Translations under genes and position numbers: made by a program
Assembly (NCBI GenBank): GCA_019749805.1
Contig: JAIEPH010000034.1
Coordinates: 1-64,000, forward strand
Direction of reading: 5' to 3'
Length of the DNA stretch: 64,000 bases
Source of the DNA: Mycobacteriaceae bacterium
GTDB lineage: Bacteria; Actinomycetota; Actinomycetes; Mycobacteriales; Mycobacteriaceae
Notes under the pieces: generated by a model
What the model saw: only the letters and a program-made list of their open reading frames with translations
Told to the model about the DNA's origin: nothing
The model's database searches: none
In this document: positions 43,600 through 51,501 of the stretch, piece after piece
Layout of the letters: every line of letters begins with the position of its first letter
Numbering within the stretch: the first letter of the stretch is position 1

Positions 43600-44801
43600 C
43601 TGTCACCGGCCCGCTCGACGGCATCCGCGTCATCGAGGTCGGCACGCTGATTTCCGGACCGTTCGCCGGCCGGCTCCTCGGTGACATGGGAGCCGAGGTC
43701 ATCAAGATCGAGCCGCCGGGGGCCCCCGATCCGTTGCGCACCTGGGGGCAGGCCGAACTCGACGGTCACCATTTCTTCTGGACCGTGCACGCGCGCAACA
43801 AGAAGGCCGTCACGCTGAACCTGCGCACGCAGGCCGGACGCAAACTGTTCCTGGACCTCGTCGAGCGCTCCGACATCATCGTGGAGAACTTCCGGCCCGG
43901 CACGTTGGAGAAGTGGAACCTCGGCTACGACGTGCTGCGCGAACGCAACCAGGGCATCATCCTGGTGCGGGTGTCCGGATACGGGCAGACCGGACCCGAG
44001 GCGCACAAGGCCGGTTACGCGTCGGTCGCCGAGGCGGCCAGTGGCCTGCGGCACATGAACGGGTTCCCCGGCGGTCCGCCCCCACGACTCGCCCTTTCGC
44101 TCGGCGACAGCCTGGCCGGAATGTTCGCCGCCCAGGGCGCGCTGGCCGCGCTTTATCGACGCTCGGTCACCGGCAAGGGACAGGTCGTCGACGCTGCTCT
44201 CACCGAGTCCTGTTTGGCCGTACAGGAATCCACTATTCCGGACTACGACGTGGGCGGCGTGATCCGCGGGCCGTCCGGCACCCGCCTGGAGGGTATCGCC
44301 CCGTCGAACATCTACCCGACCGCAGACGGCAGCTGGGTCGTCATCGCCGCCAACCAGGACACCGTGTTCCGTCGGCTGTGCTCCGCGATGGGACAACCGG
44401 AACTCGCCACCGACGACCGATTCGTCACTCACGTTTCTCGCGGCCGGAATCAGGATGAACTCGACAAGATCATCGGCGACTGGGCAGCCGCCAGGCAACC
44501 CGCCGACATCATCGCCACCCTCTCCGAAGCCGGGGTGATCAGCGGACCCATCAACACCGTCGCCGAGGTCGTCGAGGATCCGCAGCTGCAGGCCCGCGGG
44601 ATGATCGCCGACCACTGGGACGAACGCATCGGGCGAAACATCAAGGGTCCCGGCGTGATACCGGTGCTTTCAGATACGCCGGGCACGATCCGCAACGCCG
44701 GCCCGGCCCGGCCCGGCCAGCACAATGACGAGATCTACGGCGGTCTGCTGGGCCGAAGCGATGCCGAGATCATTAATCTGGCAGAGGAGGGCGTGTTGTG
44801 A
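43596..44801 (+). CDS. Family III CoA-transferase (CaiB/BaiF)
   Basis: The 401-aa protein has N-terminal GIRVIEVGTLISGPFAGRLLGDMGAEVIKIE, HARNKKAVTLNLRTQAGRKLF and the catalytic Asp motif GKGQVVDAALTES. Family III enzymes move CoA from a donor acyl-CoA such as succinyl-CoA to a carboxylic acid. It overlaps the hydrolase by ATGA and the lyase by GTGA. With the following HMG-CoA-lyase-like enzyme it would activate and then cleave a 3-hydroxyacid. Confidence 0.92.
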   Translation: MTVTGPLDGIRVIEVGTLISGPFAGRLLGDMGAEVIKIEPPGAPDPLRTWGQAELDGHHFFWTVHARNKKAVTLNLRTQAGRKLFLDLVERSDIIVENFRPGTLEKWNLGYDVLRERNQGIILVRVSGYGQTGPEAHKAGYASVAEAASGLRHMNGFPGGPPPRLALSLGDSLAGMFAAQGALAALYRRSVTGKGQVVDAALTESCLAVQESTIPDYDVGGVIRGPSGTRLEGIAPSNIYPTADGSWVVIAANQDTVFRRLCSAMGQPELATDDRFVTHVSRGRNQDELDKIIGDWAAARQPADIIATLSEAGVISGPINTVAEVVEDPQLQARGMIADHWDERIGRNIKGPGVIPVLSDTPGTIRNAGPARPGQHNDEIYGGLLGRSDAEIINLAEEGVL

Positions 44802-45706
44802 GTGCGCTTCCGGCACACGTCGACATTCGCGACGTGTCACTGCGCGACGGACTACAGATCGAGGATCCGATTCCGTTGTCGGCCAAGCTCGAACTGCTCG
44901 CGGCCGTCGCCGCCACCGGCGTGCGGGAGATGGAGGCGACGGCATTCGTCTCACCGTCGAAGGTGCCGGCGCTGGCCGACGCGGCCGAACTCGCCGCCGA
45001 GCTGCACAACTTCGGAGACATCGAGTTCTCGGCGCTGGTGGCCAGCCCCAACGGCGCCAAGCGCGCGATCGCGGCGGGTTTGCGGTCGATCGAGTACGTG
45101 GTGTCGGCCGCCGACGGCCACAGCCAGGCGAACGTAGGTCGCAGCACGGCGGAAGCCACCGCGCAGATTTCCGAGATCGTGGCGATCGCACACGACAGCG
45201 GCGTCACCGTCGAGGTCATCATCGCCACGGCGTGGGACTGTCCCTTCGACGGCCCGACACCCGCGCAACGCGTGCTGGACATCGTGACCGCCGCCCGCGA
45301 CGACGGCGCCGATCGCCTCGCCATCGCCGACACCATCGGCACCACCACCCCGCGCCGGGTCAGCGCTCTGGTGGCGCAGGTTCGTCCCCTGATCGGTGAC
45401 ATCCCGCTGGGGGCGCATTTCCACAACACCCGCGGTGCCGGACTGGCCAGCGCCTACGCCGCGGTCGAGGCGGGTATCACCCGGCTGGACGCGTCGGTCG
45501 GCGGGCTCGGCGGCTGTCCGTTCGCGCCGGGCGCCAGCGGCAACATCGCCACCGAAGACCTGGTTTACCTGTTACGGGACAGCGAGATCGGCGTCGACGT
45601 CGACCTGGAGGGCGCCATCGCCGCCGCCCGCGTCGCTCAAAAAGTCGTCGGGCACGACCTACCGAGCTCGCTGCTGCGTGCCGGCGACCGGATTCTCGGC
45701 ACCTAG
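44798..45706 (+). CDS. HMG-CoA-lyase-like enzyme
   Basis: The 302-aa TIM-barrel protein keeps the key family residues: DVSLRDGLQIE (catalytic Arg and metal Asp), HFHNTRG (metal His residues) and the signature GLGGCPFAPGASGNIATED with its active-site Cys. HMG-CoA lyase cleaves 3-hydroxy-3-methylglutaryl-CoA to acetyl-CoA and acetoacetate; relatives cleave other 3-hydroxy-acyl-CoAs. The neighbouring CoA-transferase suggests that a free 3-hydroxydicarboxylate or similar acid is activated and split. The exact substrate is not known. Confidence 0.88.
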   Translation: MSALPAHVDIRDVSLRDGLQIEDPIPLSAKLELLAAVAATGVREMEATAFVSPSKVPALADAAELAAELHNFGDIEFSALVASPNGAKRAIAAGLRSIEYVVSAADGHSQANVGRSTAEATAQISEIVAIAHDSGVTVEVIIATAWDCPFDGPTPAQRVLDIVTAARDDGADRLAIADTIGTTTPRRVSALVAQVRPLIGDIPLGAHFHNTRGAGLASAYAAVEAGITRLDASVGGLGGCPFAPGASGNIATEDLVYLLRDSEIGVDVDLEGAIAAARVAQKVVGHDLPSSLLRAGDRILGT

Positions 45707-45708
45707 CC

Positions 45709-46320
45709 GTGCCCGTCGAGACGCTGAGCGCCAAGGGTCGCCAGACCAGGGAGGCCATCGAGCAGGCCGCCCGAAAACTCTTCGCCGAGCGCGGCTTTCA
45801 CGGCACCACGCTTGGTGACATCACGTCGGCTGCCGGCAAATCACCCGCGGCGTTCTACCGCTACTTCGCCGACAAGGAAGATCTGCTGGCCGTCCTCGCA
45901 GAGTCTTTCCTGCACGAGGTGGTCGCGCCGTCCGGCCTGAGCGTCGAGCTGCCGGAATCCCCGGACGACGATACGTTCTTTCGCACCGTGGTCACCGGCT
46001 ACTGGAACATGTTCAAGCAGAACATCGGGATCATGATCGCGGTCGCCCAACTGGCGGCCACACAGCCCCGCTTCGCCGCGGTGCAGAACGAGTTCCGCCG
46101 CTTCGGCATCGACATCGTCGCCGCCTCAGTGCGCCGTGCCCAGGAACAGGGCCACGGTGCCGAACTGCATCCCGAGCACACCGCCGCGGCGATCGCGCTG
46201 CTGTTCGAGAACTTCACCACCGTATTCGTCGGCACATCCGGTCTCGGGCTCGAGATGAGTGACGAGGATGCCATCGCCACGCTGTCGAGGATTTGGAAGA
46301 AGACGCTGTACGGGTTCTAG
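45709..46320 (+). CDS. TetR-family regulator inside the catabolic operon
   Basis: It starts at GTG 45709, two bases after the lyase stop, and gives 203 aa. The HTH is clear (AARKLFAERGFHGTTLGDITSAAGKSPAAFYRYFADKEDLL). The C-terminal domain has TetR_C features (FFRTVVTGYWNMFKQNIGIMIAVAQLAATQPRF). Because it is encoded in the operon, it probably autoregulates by binding the palindrome at 41272-41297, with a pathway intermediate, perhaps a CoA ester, as inducer. This is inferred. Confidence 0.88.
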   Translation: MPVETLSAKGRQTREAIEQAARKLFAERGFHGTTLGDITSAAGKSPAAFYRYFADKEDLLAVLAESFLHEVVAPSGLSVELPESPDDDTFFRTVVTGYWNMFKQNIGIMIAVAQLAATQPRFAAVQNEFRRFGIDIVAASVRRAQEQGHGAELHPEHTAAAIALLFENFTTVFVGTSGLGLEMSDEDAIATLSRIWKKTLYGF

Positions 46321-46345
46321 AGACCCAGGACGCTAAGGAGAGAAT

Positions 46346-47584
46346 GTGGATTTCGCCCTCCCGGAGCATCTTCCGGGCCTGCTCGCCGAGATGGATGCGT
46401 TCATCGAAACCGAGATCAAGCCGCTGGAACGCGAGAACATGCAATATTTCGACCAGCGCCGGGAGTACGCCCGCACCGACTGGGAGAACGGCGGCATCCC
46501 GCGGCGGGAATGGGAGGACCTGCTCGGCGAGATGCGCAGGCGTGCCGATGCGGCCGGTTGGCTGCGCTACGGCCTGCCCTCGCAGTTCGGCGGCCGCGAC
46601 GGTTCCAACATCGACATGGCCGTCATCCGGGAACACCTGGCGCACAAGGGGCTCGGTCTGCACAACGACCTGCAGGACGAATCGTCAATCGTCGGGAACT
46701 TCCCGCAGGTCATCATGATGGACCGGTTCGGCACCGACGCACAGAAGGCCGAGTGGATCGAGGCCATGTTGACCGGCGAGCGGTCGATGGCGTTCGGGCT
46801 GACCGAGCCCAACCACGGGTCGGATGCCACCTGGCTGGAAACCACCGCGATACCCGACGGTGACGAGTGGGTCATCAACGGCGCCAAGCGGTTCAACACC
46901 GGTGTGCACCGCGCCACCCACGACCTCGTCTTCGCCCGTACGTCCGGCGAGCCGGGCCAGGCCCGCGGCATCACCGCGTTCCTGGTCCCGACCGATACGC
47001 CGGGCTTCACGGTGCCGTACTACTGGTGGACCTTCAACATGCCGACCGACCACGGCGAGGTCGAGCTCAAGGACGTTCGAGTGCCTATCGATGCGGTGCT
47101 CGGGGAAGTGGACCGTGGCCTGGAGGTCGGGCAGACCTTCCTGCACGAGAACAGGATTCGGCAGGCCGCGAGCAGCCTTGGTGCCGCGCAGCACTGTATC
47201 GACCGCGCCGTCGCCTACGCGGGCGAACGCAGGGTGTTCGGCAAGCCGCTGTCGGTGAACCAGGCTGTGCAGTGGCCGCTCGTCGAACTGCACACCGAGG
47301 CTCAGATGGTGAGGCTGCTGGTGCGGTACGCGGCAACGGAGTTGGACCGCAATCACCACATGGAGGTCTCCGACAAGGTGTCGATGGCCAACTATCGCGC
47401 CAACCGGCTCGTGTGCGATGCGGCCGACCGGGCGATGCAGGTGTTGGGCGGCATCGGCTACAGCCGACACGAGCCGATGGAGCACATCTACCGTCACCAC
47501 CGCCGCTACCGAATCACCGAGGGCGCCGAGGAGATCCAGATGCGACGGGTCGCGCAGCGACTCTTCGGATTCGGGCGCAAGTGA
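46346..47584 (+). CDS. Acyl-CoA dehydrogenase, ACAD10/ACAD11-like
   Basis: GTG 46346 follows AAGGAGAG and gives 412 aa. Motifs: MAFGLTEPNHGSDATWLETTA, VINGAKRFNTGVH, and C-terminal QVLGGIGYSRHEPMEHIYRHHRRYRITEGAEEIQMRRVAQ. It overlaps by GTGA the gene for an APH-type kinase. In animals ACAD11 fuses exactly these two units (APH kinase and dehydrogenase), and recent work assigns them to catabolism of 4-hydroxy acids by way of phosphorylated acyl-CoAs. A similar two-protein system is inferred here. Confidence 0.9.
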   Translation: MDFALPEHLPGLLAEMDAFIETEIKPLERENMQYFDQRREYARTDWENGGIPRREWEDLLGEMRRRADAAGWLRYGLPSQFGGRDGSNIDMAVIREHLAHKGLGLHNDLQDESSIVGNFPQVIMMDRFGTDAQKAEWIEAMLTGERSMAFGLTEPNHGSDATWLETTAIPDGDEWVINGAKRFNTGVHRATHDLVFARTSGEPGQARGITAFLVPTDTPGFTVPYYWWTFNMPTDHGEVELKDVRVPIDAVLGEVDRGLEVGQTFLHENRIRQAASSLGAAQHCIDRAVAYAGERRVFGKPLSVNQAVQWPLVELHTEAQMVRLLVRYAATELDRNHHMEVSDKVSMANYRANRLVCDAADRAMQVLGGIGYSRHEPMEHIYRHHRRYRITEGAEEIQMRRVAQRLFGFGRK

Positions 47585-48540
47585 AGGATCAGCTCGAGGC
47601 CGTGCTCCGCCCGGAACTGGGCGACGGCGTGGTTGTCGAGAACCTGCGCGCACTGACGGGCGGGGCGAGCAGGACAACGTGGGCGTTCGACGCCGTCACC
47701 GATGAGCGGCGCCCGTTGATCCTGCGTACCGGACCGCCCGACGACGTGCACGCAAGCATGGAGCTGGAGGCGGCTGTGCAGCAGCGCGCCGCCGCCGCGG
47801 GCGCCCCCGTCCCCCATATCCTGGCGGCCGACAATTCCCCTGCCGCACTGGGTAATCCGTACCTGATCTGCAACGCGATCGCCGGCGAGACAATCGTCAG
47901 GCGGATCTACCGCACACTCGACGACGCGAGCCGGGACCGGCTGTTGCATCAGTGTGCACAGGCGCTGGCGGCCGTCCACCGGGCAGACACCGACGTGCCC
48001 GGACTCGACGGGTTCGACGACCTTGCCGAGTGGCGGGACCGGCTCGACGAAATGAAGGACACCACAGCAACGTTCGAGTGGGCGTTCCGCTGGCTGGCCG
48101 CGAATCGTCCTGCGCCCACCCGGCAGGTGCTCGTGCACGGCGACTTCCGGATGGGCAATCTGATCGTCGACGAGAGCGGGTTGGCGGCGGTGCTGGACTG
48201 GGAGCTGGTTCATACCGGCGAGGTGTACGAAGACCTGGCGTGGTTCTGCATCCGCGCCTGGCGCTTCGGTGCGCCAGAAGACATGGGCGCGGGTGGTCTC
48301 GGCAGCGTCGAGAGCTTCCTGTCGGCCTACGAATCCGCCGCGGGGACCGAGCTGGATCGCGCCGTGTTCCGCTGGTGGCTCACCGTCGCGACCCTGCGCT
48401 GGGGTGTCATCTGTCGATTCCAGGCCGAACGGCATCTTTCGGGCCTGAACCGGTCGGTCGAATTGGCGGCGATCGGTCGCCGCGTCGCCGAAACCGAGTG
48501 GGACGTGCTGGATCTGCTCACGGGAGGTGGTCCGAGATGA
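47581..48540 (+). CDS. APH-type phosphotransferase, ACAD10/11 kinase-domain-like
   Basis: GTG 47581 gives 319 aa. The catalytic Brenner motif LVHGDFRMGNLIVDE (about residue 180) and the metal Asp in AVLDWELVHTGEVYEDLAWF are intact, with an N-terminal ATP region GGASRTTWAFDA and RTGPP. The fold is that of aminoglycoside phosphotransferases, but the partnership with an acyl-CoA dehydrogenase marks the metabolic type that probably phosphorylates a hydroxyacyl-CoA rather than an antibiotic. It is overlapped on both sides by four bases. Confidence 0.88.
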   Translation: MKDQLEAVLRPELGDGVVVENLRALTGGASRTTWAFDAVTDERRPLILRTGPPDDVHASMELEAAVQQRAAAAGAPVPHILAADNSPAALGNPYLICNAIAGETIVRRIYRTLDDASRDRLLHQCAQALAAVHRADTDVPGLDGFDDLAEWRDRLDEMKDTTATFEWAFRWLAANRPAPTRQVLVHGDFRMGNLIVDESGLAAVLDWELVHTGEVYEDLAWFCIRAWRFGAPEDMGAGGLGSVESFLSAYESAAGTELDRAVFRWWLTVATLRWGVICRFQAERHLSGLNRSVELAAIGRRVAETEWDVLDLLTGGGPR

Positions 48541-48872
48541 GCGGGCTGTACGGCCGGCCGACCGCGGCCGAACTGGTCGGGGCGGTCGCTGATTTTCTCG
48601 ACAACGACGTGCGCGGCGCCGTGGGGCCGCCGGTCAACTTCCACGCCCGCGTCGCCGCCAATGTACTGCGCGTCGTCGAGCGCGAACTGCTCGACGGGTC
48701 CGCCGATGACGTCGCCGCGGCACTCAACGGGCTGGGCTACGCGGACGAGACCGAGCTCGCGATGGCCATCCGCGCCGGCGACCTCGACGACCGGCCCGAC
48801 GAACTGCTGGCCGGACTGCGCACGATCGTGCGACGACGCCTCGACGTCAACCACCCCGGCTATGCCGAGTGA
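48537..48872 (+). CDS. Small helical protein, DUF6285-like partner of the APH kinase
   Basis: This 111-aa helical protein (TAAELVGAVADFLDNDVRGAV, NFHARVAANVLRVVERELLDG, LDDRPDELLAGLRTIVRRRLDVNHPGY) overlaps the kinase stop by ATGA. Proteins of this type regularly follow APH kinases beside acyl-CoA dehydrogenases in actinobacteria and proteobacteria, and I associate them with DUF6285 from memory. The role is unknown; it may be an accessory subunit of the kinase. It is the last gene of the operon. Confidence 0.75.
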   Translation: MSGLYGRPTAAELVGAVADFLDNDVRGAVGPPVNFHARVAANVLRVVERELLDGSADDVAAALNGLGYADETELAMAIRAGDLDDRPDELLAGLRTIVRRRLDVNHPGYAE

Positions 48873-48876
48873 ATCG

Positions 48877-48913
48877 GGCGCGCAAACCGACCCTCACGGG
48901 CGGTACGCGCGCC
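48877..48913. terminator. Hairpin between convergent genes
   Basis: GGCGCGC (48877-48883) and GCGCGCC (48907-48913) are exact complements with a 23-base loop. It lies between the end of the catabolic operon and the end of the convergent methyltransferase gene, the expected place for a bidirectional terminator. Confidence 0.45.
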
Positions 48914-48924
48914 GAATTCGCGAG

Positions 48925-49554
48925 TCAGCGGCGGCGGATGCGGGCCAGCCAGGCCGGTTCGTCGACCACGGTCCCGACCGGCCGACCGATCGCCTCGACA
49001 TGCGGTTCCTGGACGACGCCGCGATAGGTGGTCTCGTCCAGCGCCTCGAGCGTCCAGCCGTCTCGGAACGCCTCGCGGACCACCGCCTCACTGACCTCGG
49101 GGCCGAATCCGCGGCCCTTGTCGGACAGCGCCAGCACATGCACCACCGCTTCCGGCCTGCACACGGCGTGCAGGCCGGCGACGTAGCGGGCGCGGTCCGA
49201 GTCGTCGAATATGTGGAACAACGCGCTGTCGACGATCGTGTCGTAGCGCGGCTCGTCGCCGAGGTTCATCGCGTCGGCGACCTCGAAGTGCGCGTCAACG
49301 CCCTTGGCTGCCGCGTTTTCGCGGGCCTGCTCGATCGCCGTCGGGGCGGCGTCGACGCCGAGCACGTCGTAACCGAGGCGGGTGAGCAGGATCGTGTGCT
49401 CACCGGTCCCGCAGCCGGCGTCGAGTACGGCACCGCGGATGAGACCGGCCCGTTCGACGCCGACGATCGCGGGCTGCGGTTCGCCGATCACCCACGGCGC
49501 GGTTCGGGTCTTGTAGGCATCGTCGAATCGGGAGAAGGTTGGGGTGGAATCCAT
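48925..49554 (-). CDS. SAM-dependent methyltransferase (class I)
   Basis: The 209-aa protein has a Rossmann methyltransferase fold: motif I VLDAGCGTGEHTI (about 43), acidic strand-2 end VLGVDAAPTAIEQAREN, motif II VADAMNLGD and YDTIVDSALFHIFDD. The substrate cannot be deduced. It is divergent from the NTF2-like gene, and a MerR/SoxR-box-like sequence lies in the 52-bp gap. Confidence 0.85.
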   Translation of the reverse strand: MDSTPTFSRFDDAYKTRTAPWVIGEPQPAIVGVERAGLIRGAVLDAGCGTGEHTILLTRLGYDVLGVDAAPTAIEQARENAAAKGVDAHFEVADAMNLGDEPRYDTIVDSALFHIFDDSDRARYVAGLHAVCRPEAVVHVLALSDKGRGFGPEVSEAVVREAFRDGWTLEALDETTYRGVVQEPHVEAIGRPVGTVVDEPAWLARIRRR

Positions 49555-49570
49555 GAAGTCCAGGGTTCTA

Positions 49571-49588
49571 CCTCAACCTTGCTTCAGG
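49571..49588. promoter_or_regulatory. MerR/SoxR-box-like inverted repeat
   Basis: CCTCAACCTTGCTTCAGG, between divergent genes, has the 18-base dyad layout of SoxR boxes (CCTCAAG-N4-CTTGAGG), with one mismatch between its outer 6-base arms. No MerR or SoxR gene is adjacent; the MerR protein at 20737 is far away. Confidence 0.4.
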
Positions 49589-49606
49589 TCAAGAGAGGTC
49601 AGGTAG

Positions 49607-50005
49607 ATGTCCGTAACGGAATCGGGCGTGATCGTCGACGTCGCCGATCGGCTCTTCGCGGCGATCGCCAACAGCGACATCGTCACGGTGAAGCAGCTGT
49701 TCAGCGAGGAGGTGCTGGTCTGGCACTCGGGCGACACCCGAGACAGCGCCAAAGAGCGGGCGGCGCGGATCATCGACTGGTTCATCAATGCGACGACCTC
49801 CCGCCGTTACGAGGTACTCGAGCGCCACTTCTTCGACGGCGGTTTCGTGCAACAGCACATCCTGCATGCCGACAGCCGCAACGGGACATCGATCCATATG
49901 CGTGTCTGCATCGTCATCAAAGTGGGTACCGCCGGACTGATCACCCGCATCGACGAGTACTTCGATCCGGCGGAAATGGCCCCACTGCTCGATACGTCCA
50001 ACTGA
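49607..50005 (+). CDS. NTF2/SnoaL-like protein
   Basis: The 132-aa protein has the cone-shaped NTF2-like pattern: helix DVADRLFAAIANSDIVTVKQLFSEEVLVWHSG, then IIDWFINATTSRRYEVLERHFFDGGFVQQHILHA and a final beta sheet ending ITRIDEYFDPAEMAPL. Members include isomerases, hydrolases and ligand-binding proteins; no catalytic set can be named here. It starts a short plus-strand group with the YceI gene 11 bases downstream. Confidence 0.75.
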   Translation: MSVTESGVIVDVADRLFAAIANSDIVTVKQLFSEEVLVWHSGDTRDSAKERAARIIDWFINATTSRRYEVLERHFFDGGFVQQHILHADSRNGTSIHMRVCIVIKVGTAGLITRIDEYFDPAEMAPLLDTSN

Positions 50006-50016
50006 CAGGAGACGAC

Positions 50017-50550
50017 ATGGCAAGCCTCAGCGAATTTTTCAGCGACCCGGCGTCGGCCGGAACCTGGACCGCCGTCGCAGATCAATCGACCGTCGCGGTG
50101 ACGAGCAAGTCACTGTGGGGCGTGATGCCGGTAAAGGTGCGGTTCACCGAGTTCGACGCCGAGGGCCAAGTCACTGCCCCGCAAACGGTTTCCGGCCGCA
50201 TCGATATCAAGGCGGCATCGCTGCGCAGCGGCATCGGCAAACGCGACGACCATCTGCGCTCCGCCGACTTCTTTGAAGCCGACAAGTTTCCAGACATCAG
50301 CGTGGTCGTCAGCTCGGCGGATTCGGTGACCGCCGACACCGTCGGACTGCGTGCGCAGCTCACCATCAAGGGCACGACGAAGCCGGTCGAGTTGAAGGCG
50401 AAGGTGACGCCCGTCGGCGACGGCGGAATGCGGCTGACGACGAAGGCGACCATCAACCGCCAGGACTTCGGAGTCGACGGCAACCTGATGGGGATGATCA
50501 CCGACAACGTGACGATCTCCGGCGACCTCGTGTTCCGACGCGCAACCTAG
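50017..50550 (+). CDS. YceI-family lipid-binding protein
   Basis: ATG 50017 follows ACAGGAGACG and gives 177 aa with the YceI lipocalin-like barrel pattern: STVAVTSKSLWGVMPVKVRF, VSGRIDIKAASLRSGIGKRDDHLRSADFFEADKFPDI, LTIKGTTKPVELKAKV. Family members bind isoprenoids such as quinone precursors. There is no signal peptide, so it is cytoplasmic. A link to the downstream respiratory complex through quinone metabolism is possible but speculative. Confidence 0.88.
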   Translation: MASLSEFFSDPASAGTWTAVADQSTVAVTSKSLWGVMPVKVRFTEFDAEGQVTAPQTVSGRIDIKAASLRSGIGKRDDHLRSADFFEADKFPDISVVVSSADSVTADTVGLRAQLTIKGTTKPVELKAKVTPVGDGGMRLTTKATINRQDFGVDGNLMGMITDNVTISGDLVFRRAT

Positions 50551-50566
50551 CCGTACGATCGGGCGC

Positions 50567-50965
50567 ATGGTCGAGCAATCACCACTTCGGGTCCTTGTCT
50601 ACAGCGACAACCCCAGGACCCGAGAGCAGGTGCGGCTCGCGCTCGGAAAGCGCGTGCACCCGGACCTGCCGGAGCTGACGTACGTCGAGATCGCCACCGG
50701 GCCGATGGTCATCCAGCAGATGGACGAGGGCGGTTTCGATCTGGTGATCCTCGACGGAGAGGCCACTCCGACGGGTGGCATGGGAATTGCCAAGCAGCTC
50801 AAGGATGAGATCGCCGACTGCCCGCCCGTCCTCGTGCTCACCGGACGACCCGACGACGCTTGGCTGGCCAACTGGTCACGCGCCGAGGCCGCTGTCCCCC
50901 ATCCGATCGACCCGATCCGGCTCGGCGACGCGGTGGTCTCGCTGCTGCGCACACCCGTGCAGTAA
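50567..50965 (+). CDS. Stand-alone receiver-domain protein (Rv3143-like), atypical
   Basis: The 132-aa protein consists of one receiver domain without an output domain. The phosphoacceptor Asp63 (VILDGEATP) and Thr92 (VLTGRP) are present, but the acidic pair near the N-terminus is Ser-Asp (VYSDN) and the invariant Lys of the KP motif is replaced by His112 (PHPIDP). No histidine kinase is nearby. M. tuberculosis Rv3143 sits in the same place just before nuoA. It may act as a protein-binding switch with altered phosphorylation. Confidence 0.85.
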   Translation: MVEQSPLRVLVYSDNPRTREQVRLALGKRVHPDLPELTYVEIATGPMVIQQMDEGGFDLVILDGEATPTGGMGIAKQLKDEIADCPPVLVLTGRPDDAWLANWSRAEAAVPHPIDPIRLGDAVVSLLRTPVQ

Positions 50966-51129
50966 CCCGAAACACCAAAGTCGCTGTCGCACTTGCCCGT
51001 TCACGGCACGACGACATAGCCGAAGTGTGATCTTAGCCATACTAACCCCAAGGTGTGGCGCTCATCGCTGAGCCCGATAGGGTGTGGGTAAGCTCACATC
51101 GACAGCCCACGAGGGAGCGTTTGCTCGGC

Positions 51130-51501
51130 ATGGATTTGTACACCCCGATATTGGTGCTCGGAGCCGTCGCGGCGGTGTTCGCGGTCGGCTCGGTCGGCAT
51201 TGCTCTGCTGGTCGGCCCGAGGCGCTATAACCACTCCAAACTCGAGGCCTACGAGTGCGGCATCGAACCAGTCCCAGAACTGGCCAGTGCCCACTCGGCG
51301 GGCCAGCGATTCCCGATCAAGTACTACCTGACCGCGATGTTGTTCATCATCTTCGACATCGAGATCGTCTTCCTCTATCCATGGGCCGTCGCTTTCGACA
51401 ATCTCGGACTGTTCGCGCTGGTAGAGATGCTTCTCTTCATGGTGGTGGTGTTCGTCGCCTACGCGTACGTCTGGCGGAGAGGTGGCCTGGCATGGGACTA
51501 G
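51130..51501 (+). CDS. nuoA: NADH-quinone oxidoreductase subunit A
   Basis: ATG 51130 ([17 protein letters not shown]) gives 123 aa with three membrane helices and the conserved YECGIEP and [12 protein letters not shown] motifs. A TTG at 51121 closer to the GAGGGAG ribosome-binding site is an alternative start. NuoA helps form the quinone-binding junction of complex I. It is the first gene of the nuo operon; the gap of about 160 bp upstream holds the promoter, which I could not place with confidence. Confidence 0.96.
   Translation: MDLYTPILVLGAVAAVFAVGSVGIALLVGPRRYNHSKLEAYECGIEPVPELASAHSAGQRFPIKYYLTAMLFIIFDIEIVFLYPWAVAFDNLGLFALVEMLLFMVVVFVAYAYVWRRGGLAWD

Noticed and set aside
46867..48540. 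A 557-codon frame that would fuse the dehydrogenase region to the APH kinase as in ACAD11
   Set aside because: The first 238 codons are out of frame with the dehydrogenase and Arg-rich; the kinase begins at GTG 47581 as a separate protein.
47581..48540. Antibiotic resistance (aminoglycoside phosphotransferase)
   Set aside because: The fold is shared, but the gene is embedded in a catabolic operon and coupled to an acyl-CoA dehydrogenase, so a metabolic kinase is far more likely.
48661..50550. A 629-codon open frame ending with the YceI protein
   Set aside because: Only the last 177 codons are coding; the rest is antisense or out-of-frame to the methyltransferase and NTF2-like genes, and the YceI start has its own ribosome-binding site.
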